Assembly: GCA_023400055.1 (NCBI GenBank)
Contig: JAEXFN010000023.1
Coordinates: forward strand, 1-64,000
Source of the DNA: Bacillota bacterium
GTDB taxonomy: Bacteria; Bacillota; UBA4882; UBA8346
Length of the DNA: 64,000 nucleotides
Reading direction: 5' to 3'
Part shown: one piece after another, positions 45,043 through 53,897 of the stretch
How the letters are laid out: the number at the start of each line of letters is the position of its first letter
Position numbering within the stretch: position 1 is the first letter of the stretch
Program-made: the position numbers and the translations under genes
The notes under the pieces: generated by a model
The model's database searches: none
What the model was told of the DNA's origin: nothing
The model's input: the letters and a program-made list of their open reading frames with translations, nothing else

Positions 45043-46332
45043 TTATTGGGCAACATTGGCCGCCAGGATGGCGTCGACTCTTTTGCGCAGGGAGGGAACC
45101 ACTTTACTCAACGGCTGATTGTCATCGAAGAAACGGTCGAATTCTTCCTCGCAGACATCCCAGGCTTCCCTCGGAATGAACAGCGAAGGAGTGGGCAACA
45201 AATCCTTCGTAAAATAGGGAACCAGTTTTTCAAAGCCTTTCGGGTGCACGCCGGAGTTTAGCCACTTCTTGATTCCGGCTGCGGTGTATAACGAGGTGCG
45301 ATTGGGCATCCATAACCCTTCGCGAACCAAATTGACTTGATAATCTTCGGAAGAAAGGAACTGCAACAGCTTCCATGCTTCTTTCGGATATTTGGTCTCT
45401 TTCCAGATGCAATGCAGGTGCGCGGTACCGGCGGTGGCCGGCTTTTTCAGTTTCGGCAATGCGCCGACGCCGACCGGGAAGTTCATCTTGGCCAATTGCT
45501 GTAAAGCCCAGGAACCGTCGGCGACCATGGCCACTTTCCCGGTCTGCAGCATTTGGGCCGCGCTCATCCCCGATTGTTGCAAAAAATTGGCCGAAGGAGA
45601 TACTTTGTCCTTCACTTTCAGATCGCGGATCTTTTGCAGGGCTTCCTGGGTTGCTTTATCGAAAACCGCCTTGGTGTAGGAAGGATTGAAAATTTTGCCT
45701 TCATTGGAATAAATGACGGCCTCACGCGAAGGCGTGATCTCAAACCCATAACATCCCCATTGCTCCGTTTTCGCGCCGTCCGTAATCGTCAGCTTCTTCG
45801 AAATATTTACGAATTGATCCCAGGTCCAGGCTTCCTCGGGATCGGCCGGCGGATAAGGCAAACCCGCTTTGTCGAAAACCGTTTTATTGTAATATAACAC
45901 CGGAGCCACCACGCAGCTGCTGACGCCATAAATATGGCCGCGGATCAGCATCTTCTGGCGGTCCATCGGGATGAAATCGTTCAGTTTCATCGATTCGTTG
46001 AAAAGGCCGGTCAAATCGAGCAAAACGCCCCTCTTCTGAAAATCCCGGTAATAGCCTTCCGCATAGAGGAAAAAGACATCGGGAGCCGCCTTCCCGGCCA
46101 TCATGGTCAATAACTTCGACGCATACTGGTCCCCCGGCACCGGGGTATATTCCACCTTAATATCCGGGTTTTCCTTCATGAACCTGGCGAGTCCCTCTTG
46201 AACGCTCTTGGTCTCCAGGGGACTGGCTTCCCACCCCATAAACTTTAAGGTAACCGTCTTTGCCAGCACTGAATTGAAACCGAAACTGCCGATCAACAAG
46301 ACCAGTAAAGAAATCGCCAACAGTTTTTTCAT
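45043..46332 (-). CDS. CUT1 extracellular sugar-binding protein, arabinoside cluster
   Basis: 429 aa with a signal peptide (KKLLAISLLVLLIGSFGFNS) and a type-1 extracellular solute-binding fold (MGWEASPLETKSVQEG, KAAPDVFFLYAEG). Probably binds arabinosides cut later by the GH127 enzyme. The ATG at 46332 has GGGAGGG. The longer TTG-initiated reading is rejected. First structural gene after the regulator. 46333-46455 should contain its promoter, but I see no clear boxes. Confidence 0.92.
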   Translation of the reverse strand: MKKLLAISLLVLLIGSFGFNSVLAKTVTLKFMGWEASPLETKSVQEGLARFMKENPDIKVEYTPVPGDQYASKLLTMMAGKAAPDVFFLYAEGYYRDFQKRGVLLDLTGLFNESMKLNDFIPMDRQKMLIRGHIYGVSSCVVAPVLYYNKTVFDKAGLPYPPADPEEAWTWDQFVNISKKLTITDGAKTEQWGCYGFEITPSREAVIYSNEGKIFNPSYTKAVFDKATQEALQKIRDLKVKDKVSPSANFLQQSGMSAAQMLQTGKVAMVADGSWALQQLAKMNFPVGVGALPKLKKPATAGTAHLHCIWKETKYPKEAWKLLQFLSSEDYQVNLVREGLWMPNRTSLYTAAGIKKWLNSGVHPKGFEKLVPYFTKDLLPTPSLFIPREAWDVCEEEFDRFFDDNQPLSKVVPSLRKRVDAILAANVAQ

Positions 46333-46455
46333 CGTTTTCCCTCCCTTTTTTATAATCCGAAGCATTGCAAATGCCAGTTTGAAATGCTCTCGTTCTCGAA
46401 CCACCTCTCAACTACTCAGCCCGGGCATAGTCCGCGCATCCTATCACCTCTCTTT

Positions 46456-47553
46456 TCATGATTTTGGCGCCATCGTGGAATGGCGTTTCGTCAAAGTGAC
46501 CGGCACGATGATTCTCAGGCCGGGATCGACCGTCAAAGGATCGGCCGCTTGGTCCATTCGCGCCAATAATGTTTTCAAGGCGACCCGGCCCATGAACTCC
46601 TTGTAAACGGTAACCGTGGTCAGCGCCGGGCTGGTCTGGGCCGAAGTCTCCAGATCGTCGTAGCCCACCACACTGAGGTCATCGGGAATGCAAAGACCGG
46701 CCGTTTTCAGTTCTTGGATCGCCGCCATGGCCAGGATGTCCGAGGCGGCAAAGATGGCTGTAAACTGGCCGGTTTTCAATAATTCCCGGGTTGCGTGGCC
46801 GGCGTTGCCAAAATCCCAACCGCAAATCTTGATCAAATCCTCATGAACCGGCAGATTGTGCTCTTTCAGCGCCTTGCGGTAACCTTCCAACCGGCGCAGC
46901 GCCGGAAGGCTGTGGCTGGAACCGCCGAGATAGGCTATTTTTTTATGGCCGATGGCCGCCAAATGCCGGATCGCCTGCAGGCTGCCTTCTTCATTGGCGA
47001 TTTCCAGGACATCGATTTTAGCGCTGGCCAGCGACGGGCTGATCAAAACCGCGGGAATGCTCAGGGCCTCGACTTGTTGCAGGAACTTCTCGGAATGGAG
47101 TTCGCCGATGATCAAGCCGTCGACCTTTTGACAGATGGATTCCAGCGCCGCATCATCGCTGCTCAGTTCGTCCACAGTCGCCACGATGCAATGGTAGCCC
47201 TGCTCCCGGGCCTGCTGTTCGACGCCGCGCAGGATCTGCGCGTAAAACAGGTTCGTGGTCACCGTATAATGGGGTTTGCCGCGGGTGCATACCAGGAAAG
47301 CGATGGTTTTTTGCTGCGGCCTGTGGCTGGTGCGCCCTTCCGAGACAAAAGTGCCGCTGCCGGGGAGCGTTTCCAAAAAGCCCTCTTTGGTCAGTTCGGC
47401 GATGGCCTGGCGCACCGTGGTCCGACTGACCTGATAGTGCACAGCGAGATCCCGTTCGGACGGAATTTTTTGTCCCGCCGTCCAGTTTCGGGCTTCGATT
47501 TCTTTCAAGAACAGTTTTTTTAATTGGAAATAGGAATAACCAGCCGTTTTCAA
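46456..47553 (-). CDS. GntR-type regulator with LacI-like sensor domain (AraR-like)
   Basis: 365 aa. N-terminal GntR winged helix (PSERDLAVHYQVSRTTVRQAI) and a C-terminal periplasmic-binding-type sensor (FLVCTRGKPHYTV, ASDILAMAAIQELK). This domain order is that of AraR, the arabinose repressor, which suits its place before an arabinoside operon. TTG start at 47553, six bases after GGAGG. The gene has its own promoter with an overlapping palindromic operator at 47680-47697. Confidence 0.9.
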   Translation of the reverse strand: MKTAGYSYFQLKKLFLKEIEARNWTAGQKIPSERDLAVHYQVSRTTVRQAIAELTKEGFLETLPGSGTFVSEGRTSHRPQQKTIAFLVCTRGKPHYTVTTNLFYAQILRGVEQQAREQGYHCIVATVDELSSDDAALESICQKVDGLIIGELHSEKFLQQVEALSIPAVLISPSLASAKIDVLEIANEEGSLQAIRHLAAIGHKKIAYLGGSSHSLPALRRLEGYRKALKEHNLPVHEDLIKICGWDFGNAGHATRELLKTGQFTAIFAASDILAMAAIQELKTAGLCIPDDLSVVGYDDLETSAQTSPALTTVTVYKEFMGRVALKTLLARMDQAADPLTVDPGLRIIVPVTLTKRHSTMAPKS

Positions 47554-47679
47554 TCGTAACCTCCGTCAATGTTCATCTTAATTTATTAAACTAAGCATTA
47601 AGGACACTCGAAAGCATCCCGCCGCGCATTATTAAAATCGTAGCCAGAAAGGGACCCACGATCGAAGCAATTCAATCGA

Positions 47680-47710
47680 ACCGGTATAAACCGGTATATT
47701 ATTATTTCAA
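47680..47710 (-). promoter_or_regulatory. Promoter and proximal operator of the GntR-type regulator
   Basis: Minus strand -35 TTGAAA (47705-47710), 16 bp, -10 TATACC (47683-47688). The operator ACCGGTATAAACCGGT (47680-47695) covers the -10, a repressing position. Confidence 0.5.
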
Positions 47711-47761
47711 TAATATCCTTAAAATTCCTTTTAAAATAGATTGATGTCATCCAAAAACACA

Positions 47762-47779
47762 ACCGGTACATACCGGTAT
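47762..47779. promoter_or_regulatory. Distal operator-like site
   Basis: ACCGGTACATACCGGT (47762-47777), a second copy of the twin ACCGGT motif, 82 bp upstream of the first. This is close to eight helical turns, so looping by one regulator is possible. 47554-47679 and 47711-47761 hold nothing else I can name. Confidence 0.45.
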
Positions 47780-47845
47780 GGATGAAGAGAGTCATCGGGT
47801 TCATTACCGTACCAAGCGGAAGTCTGTACGGAAACGAAAATAAAA

Positions 47846-47878
47846 GGACTGTTCCCAAAGTAACTGCTGGAACAGCCC
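47846..47878 (-). terminator. Terminator of the nucleotidyltransferase gene
   Basis: GGACTGTTCC (47846-47855) and GGAACAGCCC (47869-47878). TTTTATTTT follows on the minus strand. One pair is a G-U wobble. Confidence 0.75.
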
Positions 47879-47928
47879 CAAACTTTATGATAGGTTATGG
47901 ATTCAAAGACCGGAAGACTGCCTCTCGA

Positions 47929-48783
47929 TCAGCGTATCTTTGGGAGCGCCGGCGCTATTCCCTGGCCTAAGGCCGCGACCTCGCCATGCAAGTCATCGAG
48001 CATCCGATAGGCTTCCTCGGGCCTCCCAGCGGCAAATCGCTGATAGGCGGCGTTGACCCTGGCCTCCAGATCGGCCGGTTGCCGGATGAAACGGCTGATC
48101 CGTGGCAAGGCTCCTTTTTCGTTCATCAAATAAAGGTCATTCAATGCATATAAAACCTCGAGCCAGGCGCAAACCGCCCGGAACATCGAGCCCATCGCGT
48201 AATTAAGATCGCCTTGGTAGGCCGCCTTGCGTCCGCAGGCCAGCGAGAACTCGGCCTCCCATAAGAATTTGGCGACGACGGCTTGCCGCATTTGGGGCGG
48301 GTATTCGCCTTCCGAATGAAGCAGGGCCTTCAGGTTGTCCAGCGGCGCGGCGGCATCCTGCCATAAGGGCTGGCAGTAATGGATTTCGGCGGCATAGATT
48401 GTGTTCACGAAGGCAAACGGATGTCCGCATTGATAAGCGATGCTAATCTTCCCGGCCATGCAGTCTTGCACAACCCGGGCAACGGTTGCGATATCCCGCA
48501 GCAAAATATCCACGGGAACGCCGGCCACGTTCAGCCAGGCGCCGCCGTTAATCCAGGGTCCCCACGCCCCCGGCGGGTTGAGCAGGCGCTCCCGCCGCCC
48601 GTCGTCCAGCGCCGTCAGAGTCTCTTCCAGCGCAACCAGGTCCAGCCTATCCGGGTTATAATACAAACCCAGATCGAAATCCGAATGCGCATCGGCCTCA
48701 TTGCGGCTCCGGGAACCGCCCAGGGCAATCGCTCCGACGCCCGGTACTTTGGAAAGGGATTCGACGATCTTCGGCAATTCCAT
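47929..48783 (-). CDS. Nucleotidyltransferase-domain protein of unknown substrate
   Basis: 284 aa. The N-terminal polymerase-beta-like nucleotidyltransferase core has GGS (residues 22-24) and the metal-binding Asp35 and Asp37 (SDFDLG). The C-terminal part is helical and resembles DUF4037-type proteins. Members of this fold modify antibiotics, proteins or small molecules, or act as antitoxin-like proteins. No HEPN partner is seen. ATG 48783 with AGGAGG. Single gene. Confidence 0.8.
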   Translation of the reverse strand: MELPKIVESLSKVPGVGAIALGGSRSRNEADAHSDFDLGLYYNPDRLDLVALEETLTALDDGRRERLLNPPGAWGPWINGGAWLNVAGVPVDILLRDIATVARVVQDCMAGKISIAYQCGHPFAFVNTIYAAEIHYCQPLWQDAAAPLDNLKALLHSEGEYPPQMRQAVVAKFLWEAEFSLACGRKAAYQGDLNYAMGSMFRAVCAWLEVLYALNDLYLMNEKGALPRISRFIRQPADLEARVNAAYQRFAAGRPEEAYRMLDDLHGEVAALGQGIAPALPKIR

Positions 48784-48953
48784 GGCAAGCGCTCCTCCTG
48801 GGGCGGGTACAAAAGCTCCGCGCGACTCTGGTCAAATTATACCATATCTTACCGGCACGGCCGAACAAAGATCCCATTCGGGGAAACAATGTCAGCGGTG
48901 TTTGTCCGTTCGATCCGAAACGGGATAGGTGTTCGTCAATCATTGGCCTTTGA

Positions 48954-49562
48954 TTACTCCCAAACATCCAATTCCTTATTCTTAAAATAGTATTTCCGAT
49001 CTTTTTCCCCGATTTCACGGACGACACGGCACGGAGCGCCTAAGGCGACCACATTCGCGGGAATATCATTCGTCACTACACTCCCGGCGCCAATGACCGA
49101 ATTATCTCCTATCGTGACTCCCGGAAGTATCTGAACGCCGGAACCGATCCAAACATTTTTGCCGATATGGACCGGAAAATTATATACATAATTGCGTTCC
49201 CTCAATATGGGCAGTATCGGATGACCCGACGTAGCGATCACTACGTTTGGCGCAATCATACAATCGTTCCCGATATAAATATCGATATCATCGACCAGCG
49301 TCAAATTGAAATTGCAATAGATGCCGCTTCCAAAATGCACGTGATGGCAGCCCCAGTTCGCATGCAATGGCGGTTCTATATGGCAATTGTCGCCGATTTC
49401 CGCAAACATCGCCTTGAGAAGCCGCTGCCGCTTGTCCTGCTCCAATGGCCTGGTAGTATTGTAATCGTAAAGTTTCTCCATATCCTTAAGCTGCTCCCCC
49501 ATGATCGCGGGGTCATCGTAATGGTATATCAAGCCATTCTCTTTTCGCTCTTTGTTGGTCAT
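48954..49562 (-). CDS. maa: Sugar O-acetyltransferase (Maa/LacA family)
   Basis: 202 aa. N-terminal helical domain (LYDYNTTRPLEQDKRQRLL), then a left-handed beta-helix of hexapeptide repeats (IGNDCMIAPNVVIA, IGSGVQILPGVTIGDNSVIG) with the catalytic histidine in SGHPILP. Transfers acetyl from acetyl-CoA to a sugar such as maltose or galactoside. Divergent from the AraC regulator across a 114-bp AT-rich gap. The gene looks less GC-rich than its neighbours, which may reflect transfer. ATG 49562 with GGAGG. Confidence 0.92.
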   Translation of the reverse strand: MTNKERKENGLIYHYDDPAIMGEQLKDMEKLYDYNTTRPLEQDKRQRLLKAMFAEIGDNCHIEPPLHANWGCHHVHFGSGIYCNFNLTLVDDIDIYIGNDCMIAPNVVIATSGHPILPILRERNYVYNFPVHIGKNVWIGSGVQILPGVTIGDNSVIGAGSVVTNDIPANVVALGAPCRVVREIGEKDRKYYFKNKELDVWE

Positions 49563-49676
49563 GACAAATTACCTCCGATTCATTTATTAACAAAATAGTA
49601 TTTGATTTTATCGGTATTTTCTACCAAAATTGATTATATCCATATCAATATCGTATATTTTGGGGGAGGTGCGCCG

Positions 49677-50543
49677 ATGAGCTCGCCACTCGAAGTGTTT
49701 TCCGATTTATCAGAAAGATTACACTATAATCTACCGGATTTTCCTTTGTATGTTCGCGAGGACACGCTGCATCGCTACGGATATGCCGCCGCATGTCATT
49801 GGCACCCGGATTTGGAGTTTATCCTGATCCGCGACGGAGCCATGGATTATTTCGTGAACGGCAAAACCGTGCATATCGCTGCCCATCACGGCATTTTTGT
49901 CAACAGCAGGCGCCTGCATTACGGCTTTTCCACCGCTAAAGCCGACTGTTCTTTCGTTGCTGTCGTTATCCACCCGGCATTGCTTTCGGAGAGTTCACAC
50001 GCTGTCAAAGCCTATCTGGATCAGAAATTCGGATCGGATAGCGACGATTTTCTATTGCTGGACCCGGAAATTGCTTGGCAGCGGGAAGCCTTGCTTTTAG
50101 TCAGCCGGATATACGATGAGATGCATCGCGCTACGCTCAATCCCCTCCGTTTGCTGGCGCAAGCCGTGTTCCTCTGCGCCGATATGGGGGATCACGTCCA
50201 ACAGGTCCCGGGGTATCTTCCGGATGATCAATTACGGACGATTGTTTTAAAAATGACCGGATTCATTCAGCGGCATTACGACACCAAGATAACGCTCGAT
50301 GATATTGCGGCTTCCGGCGCCGTGTGCAGGAGCAGATGCTGCGAATTGTTCAATAAGTATGTGGGACAAACGCCTAACACCTATCTGATGAGGTACCGTA
50401 TCACCAAAAGTTGTGAGATGTTGCGGGAAACGAATCGATCGATCTGTGAGATCGCGATCGGGTGCGGTTTTCAAAGCGCGAGCTATTTTTCGTATGTCTT
50501 TCGCAAGGAGACGGGCTCCGTGCCGCAGGATTACCGCAAGTAA
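49677..50543 (+). CDS. AraC-family transcriptional regulator
   Basis: 288 aa: N-terminal cupin-type sensor (HWHPDLEFILIRDG near 42) and C-terminal double helix-turn-helix (DDIAASGAVCRSRCCELFNKYVG, EIAIGCGFQSASYFS). ATG 49677 has GGGGGAGG seven bases upstream. The earlier reading is rejected. Likely controls the divergent acetyltransferase gene. Followed by a terminator and then by a 21-bp array. Confidence 0.9.
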   Translation: MSSPLEVFSDLSERLHYNLPDFPLYVREDTLHRYGYAAACHWHPDLEFILIRDGAMDYFVNGKTVHIAAHHGIFVNSRRLHYGFSTAKADCSFVAVVIHPALLSESSHAVKAYLDQKFGSDSDDFLLLDPEIAWQREALLLVSRIYDEMHRATLNPLRLLAQAVFLCADMGDHVQQVPGYLPDDQLRTIVLKMTGFIQRHYDTKITLDDIAASGAVCRSRCCELFNKYVGQTPNTYLMRYRITKSCEMLRETNRSICEIAIGCGFQSASYFSYVFRKETGSVPQDYRK

Positions 50544-50587
50544 ACCTCCGTTTCAATTCAGTGTAATCACTGAACCTATCACTAAAT

Positions 50588-50604
50588 AGCCTCCATAGGA
50601 GGCT
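50588..50604 (+). terminator. Terminator of the AraC-family gene
   Basis: AGCCTCC (50588-50594) and GGAGGCT (50598-50604), then TTCTC. The following 21-bp array starts seven bases later. Confidence 0.65.
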
Positions 50605-50610
50605 TTCTCA

Positions 50611-50778
50611 GTCACTCAACAAGCTCTCTCAGTCACTCAGCAAGCTCTTTCAATCACTCAGCAAGCTCTTTCAATCACTCAGCAAGCTCTTTCAGTCGCT
50701 CAGCAAGCTTGCTCAGTCGCTCAGCAAGCTCTTTCAGTCGCTCAACAAGCTCGCTCAGTCACTCAACAAGCTCTTTTA
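50611..50778. repeat. 21-bp tandem array, family 1 (array R6)
   Basis: Eight exact-length 21-bp units (GTCRCTCARC then AAGCTYNNTCA) between the AraC terminator and module copy B. Same family as arrays R1 and R5. No spacers. Confidence 0.95.
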
Positions 50779-51405
50779 CCAACTCAACTTTCGCAGAGAA
50801 AAAGGAAAGAACTTTTGGATGCTTGTTTCTTTGGCCCACGGTTCCGGCGGCGGATTACTTTTGGACCGCCCCAAAAGTAACCAAAAAGGCGCTGGAACCT
50901 ACGGATTCCCGTCCTCCCTTTATGCATCCGGTAACCGTCTTCGCCATCCCTGGCCTTCTGTCTGGCTACTAGGCCATGGCTTTCGATGTCCCCTTCGCTG
51001 GGCGACCGCCATTTTTCATCCGTGAAAAGAGGCGTCGCTCGCCTTCATCCTTGAAGGCGGCGGGTATTGAAAATTAAGTGGTCCGTGCTATCAGATAAGA
51101 CATTAAGGTTTGAACGAGCAACCGTCTCCAGGGAGGGAGACGGCGCCGCTTCTTTTCCTGGATGAAAAACAGCGGTCGGGGTCGGAAGCCATAACCCTAT
51201 TGCCAGTCAGATTGCCATGGATGGCGGCGACATTCTAAAACCCCGGATGAATCAGGAGGCGCCGGAACCTCGGTTCCGGCTGGGCGGATTCCAAAGGGTG
51301 TCCCACTACACCCTTTGGTCCGGGGGCGTGGGGGCAGGAATAGCCCCCATTGACCCTCAGCTTTCTCCTAAACAATACATCAATAATACATCCATCTTTC
51401 AGTTA
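50779..51405 (+). repeat. Structured repeat module, copy B
   Basis: Second copy of the element at 40115-40754, same orientation. Stems: TTACTTTTGG with CCAAAAGTAA (50855-50880), CCGTCTCC/GGAGACGG near 51122-51143, GCCGGAACC/GGTTCCGGC (51261-51280), CCAAAGGGTGT/ACACCCTTTGG (51291-51318), TGGGGG/CCCCCA (51329-51349). Compared with copy A, two pairs change in the first stem, two in the third and one in the last, always on both sides. Followed by two more 21-bp units (51406-51447). Confidence 0.85.
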
Positions 51406-51447
51406 GTTACTTAACAAACTTGCTCAGCCACTCAGCAAGCTCGCTTT
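51406..51447. repeat. Two residual 21-bp units after module B
   Basis: Units starting GTTACTTAAC and GCCACTCAGC, in 21-bp phase. A single matching unit follows module A at 40755-40775, so both modules are embedded in array sequence. Confidence 0.75.
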
Positions 51448-51837
51448 CTTTCCTTTTTGGTTACGAGAGGGACTACGGATCCGAAGCGGCTCTTTGCCCT
51501 GCGGAATAAATCTTGCGGGCGCTCGGACGGGGACGGAATCGGGACGAATATCCAAAGAGACTGCCCCATATTTATTGGGCAGTCTCTTCGGATGCTGCAT
51601 CCGGCGCTCAGACTTTTCGAAGCGAGGATCTTGAGCGATGAGTTCTTATTAAAATCCGCTCATCGACAGAAATCGAATCGGATCTTTCGCGCGGATGATT
51701 CTTTCTAAAACTGCTGCAGCTTTTATATCTTTTACAGCAAATGTTGTGTTAAGCAGAAGTTTCGGAACGAATTCATTTTCTCAGGAATATAATTGGGAAC
51801 ATCAATCGTTATTTCATGTTCAGTAGGAGGTTGGATC
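51448..51837. other. Gene-free stretch with one strong hairpin
   Basis: A 12-bp perfect stem AAGAGACTGCCC (51555-51566) and its complement (51577-51588) with a 10-base loop and short T-run on the minus strand. It looks like a terminator with no gene left to terminate. Short open frames here have no ribosome binding site. The ribosome binding site AGGAGG of the next gene is at 51825-51830. Confidence 0.5.
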
Positions 51838-52725
51838 GTGCCGCCTTATTTGGGATGGAAACAGCAATGCACGGAAGTACCCATCATATTTCCTCCACAG
51901 CACCAGAACCGGCGGCCGGGGTATGAGTATTTGATGAACCCTCGGCCGATCGCGGATGATCCTTCTTATATCGGGAGTGGGAGGCTGCAAAACAAGGTCG
52001 CCATCGTCACCGGAGGCGATAGCGGCATCGGCCGGGCGGTTGTGATCGCTTTTGCCAAGCAAGGCGCCGATTTGGTCATTCCCTATTTGGATGAGCACCA
52101 GGATGCAGCCGAGACTAGGCAGCTGATCCAGCGACTGGGCCGCAGCTGCGAAACTCTTGCGGTGGATTTAAGGGCCGAAGGAGCTTGCGCTTATGTTGTG
52201 GAAACTACGCTGAAAACCTTTGGCAAGCTCGACATCCTGGTTAATAACCACGGCGTTCAATATCATCAGGACAGCATTTTGGACATAAGCCGGGAGCAGT
52301 TGCTGGACACGTTTCATACCAACATCCTTTCTTTCTTTGAGATGATCAAAGCGGCCTTGCCGCAACTTCCTCCCGGAGGCTCCATCATCAACACGACCTC
52401 CGATACCGCTTTCTGGGGGATGGCGAATATGATCGACTATACCGCCACCAAGGGGGCGATCGTCTCTTTAACCCGTTCTCTGGCTCTCTCCCTGGCCAAG
52501 CGGAGAATTCGAGTGAACGCTGTAGCCCCCGGACCTACTTGGACGCCCCTGATTCCGACGGCGTTTACTGCCGAGGAAACGACTACGTTTGGCACTGATG
52601 TACCGTTGGGAAGGCCGGCACAGCCGTATGAACTAGCGCCGACCTATGTCCTGTTAGCCTCCGACGATGCTTCGGCCATCTCGGGTCAGATCGTGTTCGT
52701 TAATATGGGATCGGTTGTAACTTGA
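51838..52725 (+). CDS. SDR-family oxidoreductase (YdaD/YhdF-like)
   Basis: 295 aa. After a ~45-residue extension rich in proline comes the SDR core: TGGDSGIG cofactor loop near 60, VNNHG, and catalytic Y-x-x-x-K in DYTATKGA. The long N-terminus and this cofactor loop match the general-stress SDRs of Bacillus. GTG start at 51838, seven bases after AGGAGG. Monocistronic, convergent with iolC. Substrate unknown. Confidence 0.88.
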   Translation: MPPYLGWKQQCTEVPIIFPPQHQNRRPGYEYLMNPRPIADDPSYIGSGRLQNKVAIVTGGDSGIGRAVVIAFAKQGADLVIPYLDEHQDAAETRQLIQRLGRSCETLAVDLRAEGACAYVVETTLKTFGKLDILVNNHGVQYHQDSILDISREQLLDTFHTNILSFFEMIKAALPQLPPGGSIINTTSDTAFWGMANMIDYTATKGAIVSLTRSLALSLAKRRIRVNAVAPGPTWTPLIPTAFTAEETTTFGTDVPLGRPAQPYELAPTYVLLASDDASAISGQIVFVNMGSVVT

Positions 52726-52847
52726 CCGTTGCCTAAGCCGGGGAACGAGACGGATCGGATTCCGCTAGCGCCGTCGATAGATTGGATTACAACCACGGTT
52801 TCCGGCATTGATGCGGGCAAAGAGCCGGGCAGCCGCCGGCGGCTCGC

Positions 52848-53897
52848 TCAGTCCGCCGGAGATTCCCGGCCATTGCCGGATGGCATTGAAAAGGCCCCGC
52901 CCGGCGCGGCGGCATAATGAGCGATAAAATCGGCGATCTGCGCTTCCGTCGGCATCGCTTCCGAACAACTGTGGCTCGAGACCACGATCGCCGCAGCGGC
53001 GCTGGCGTAAGTCAGGCACTGGTCGATCGCCCAGTCTTGCAACAACCCGTAAATCAAGGCTCCGGCATAAGAATCGCCCGCTCCGAAAGTTTTCAGGACC
53101 TTCACTCGAAACGACGGGGCCTGGAAGGTCGCGCCGTTTTTCAGAAACGCCGTCGAACCTTCCTTGCCGTGTTTGATGACTACGATTTGGGCGTTCGCTT
53201 GCAAGAAATGCTCGGCGATCCGCGCGTCCCGCCATTCGGCTAACCGGAGCAACCCTTCCATGAATTGATATTCTTCCAGCGTACCCAGGATGACGTCGCA
53301 TTTTTGGGCCGCCAGGTAATAGTAGAGCGCGGTTTCTGCGGCGGACCCCCACGAATAAGGCCGGTAATCCAGATCGAAGATCAAGCGGACGTCACCTTGC
53401 CGGGCATACTCTATCGCCAGGAGGGCGGCTTCCCGGGACGGGCTTTTCGCCAAGGCGGTCCCGGAGATCAACAGGCATTTGGAGCTTTGAATATACTCCC
53501 GATCGATGTCGCCGCATTCCAGTTTCAAATCGGCGACGTTATCGCGATACATCAAGATGCTGCAATCCGTCGGCGATTTGATTTCCGTAAAAGCCAGCCC
53601 GGTGACGCTCCCGCTTTTATCGACGACCACCCCGCCGGCATCGATGGCGTTCCGCCGCAGATAATCGGCTATAAAACGGCCGAATGGGTCAGCAGCGACT
53701 CGGCCGATGAAACCGGTTTTCAAACCGAGCCGAGCCAGGGCCACGGTAATGTTGGCCGGCGAGCCGCCCAGATACCGGGTAAAGGTGCTGGTCCGCTCCA
53801 TGGGCTGGTTGATCTCGTTGGAATTCAAATCGATGCACAGCCGGCCCAAGCCGATAAAATCCAACGGTTTCGCGGAATTGAAATCCAATAAACTCAT
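52848..53897 (-). CDS. iolC: PfkB-family sugar kinase, 5-dehydro-2-deoxygluconokinase IolC type
   Basis: 349 aa. N-terminal GRLCIDLNSNEI and LGGSPANITVALARLG near 35, and the catalytic loop GAGDSYAGAL near 285, are IolC features. IolC phosphorylates 5-dehydro-2-deoxygluconate in inositol breakdown. ATG 53897 overlaps the iolB stop (ATGA) and has GGAGG. The upstream extension is rejected. Last gene of the ten-gene operon. No iolG, iolE, iolD or aldolase is nearby, so a role outside inositol breakdown is possible. Confidence 0.88.
   Translation of the reverse strand: MSLLDFNSAKPLDFIGLGRLCIDLNSNEINQPMERTSTFTRYLGGSPANITVALARLGLKTGFIGRVAADPFGRFIADYLRRNAIDAGGVVVDKSGSVTGLAFTEIKSPTDCSILMYRDNVADLKLECGDIDREYIQSSKCLLISGTALAKSPSREAALLAIEYARQGDVRLIFDLDYRPYSWGSAAETALYYYLAAQKCDVILGTLEEYQFMEGLLRLAEWRDARIAEHFLQANAQIVVIKHGKEGSTAFLKNGATFQAPSFRVKVLKTFGAGDSYAGALIYGLLQDWAIDQCLTYASAAAAIVVSSHSCSEAMPTEAQIADFIAHYAAAPGGAFSMPSGNGRESPAD

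Noticed and set aside
47598..47858. 86-codon minus-strand open frame
   Set aside because: Covers the promoter, both ACCGGT operators and part of a terminator. No ribosome binding site or family.
51555..51588. Insertion-sequence end
   Set aside because: The 12-bp inverted repeat is a single hairpin. I found no transposase, target duplication or partner end.
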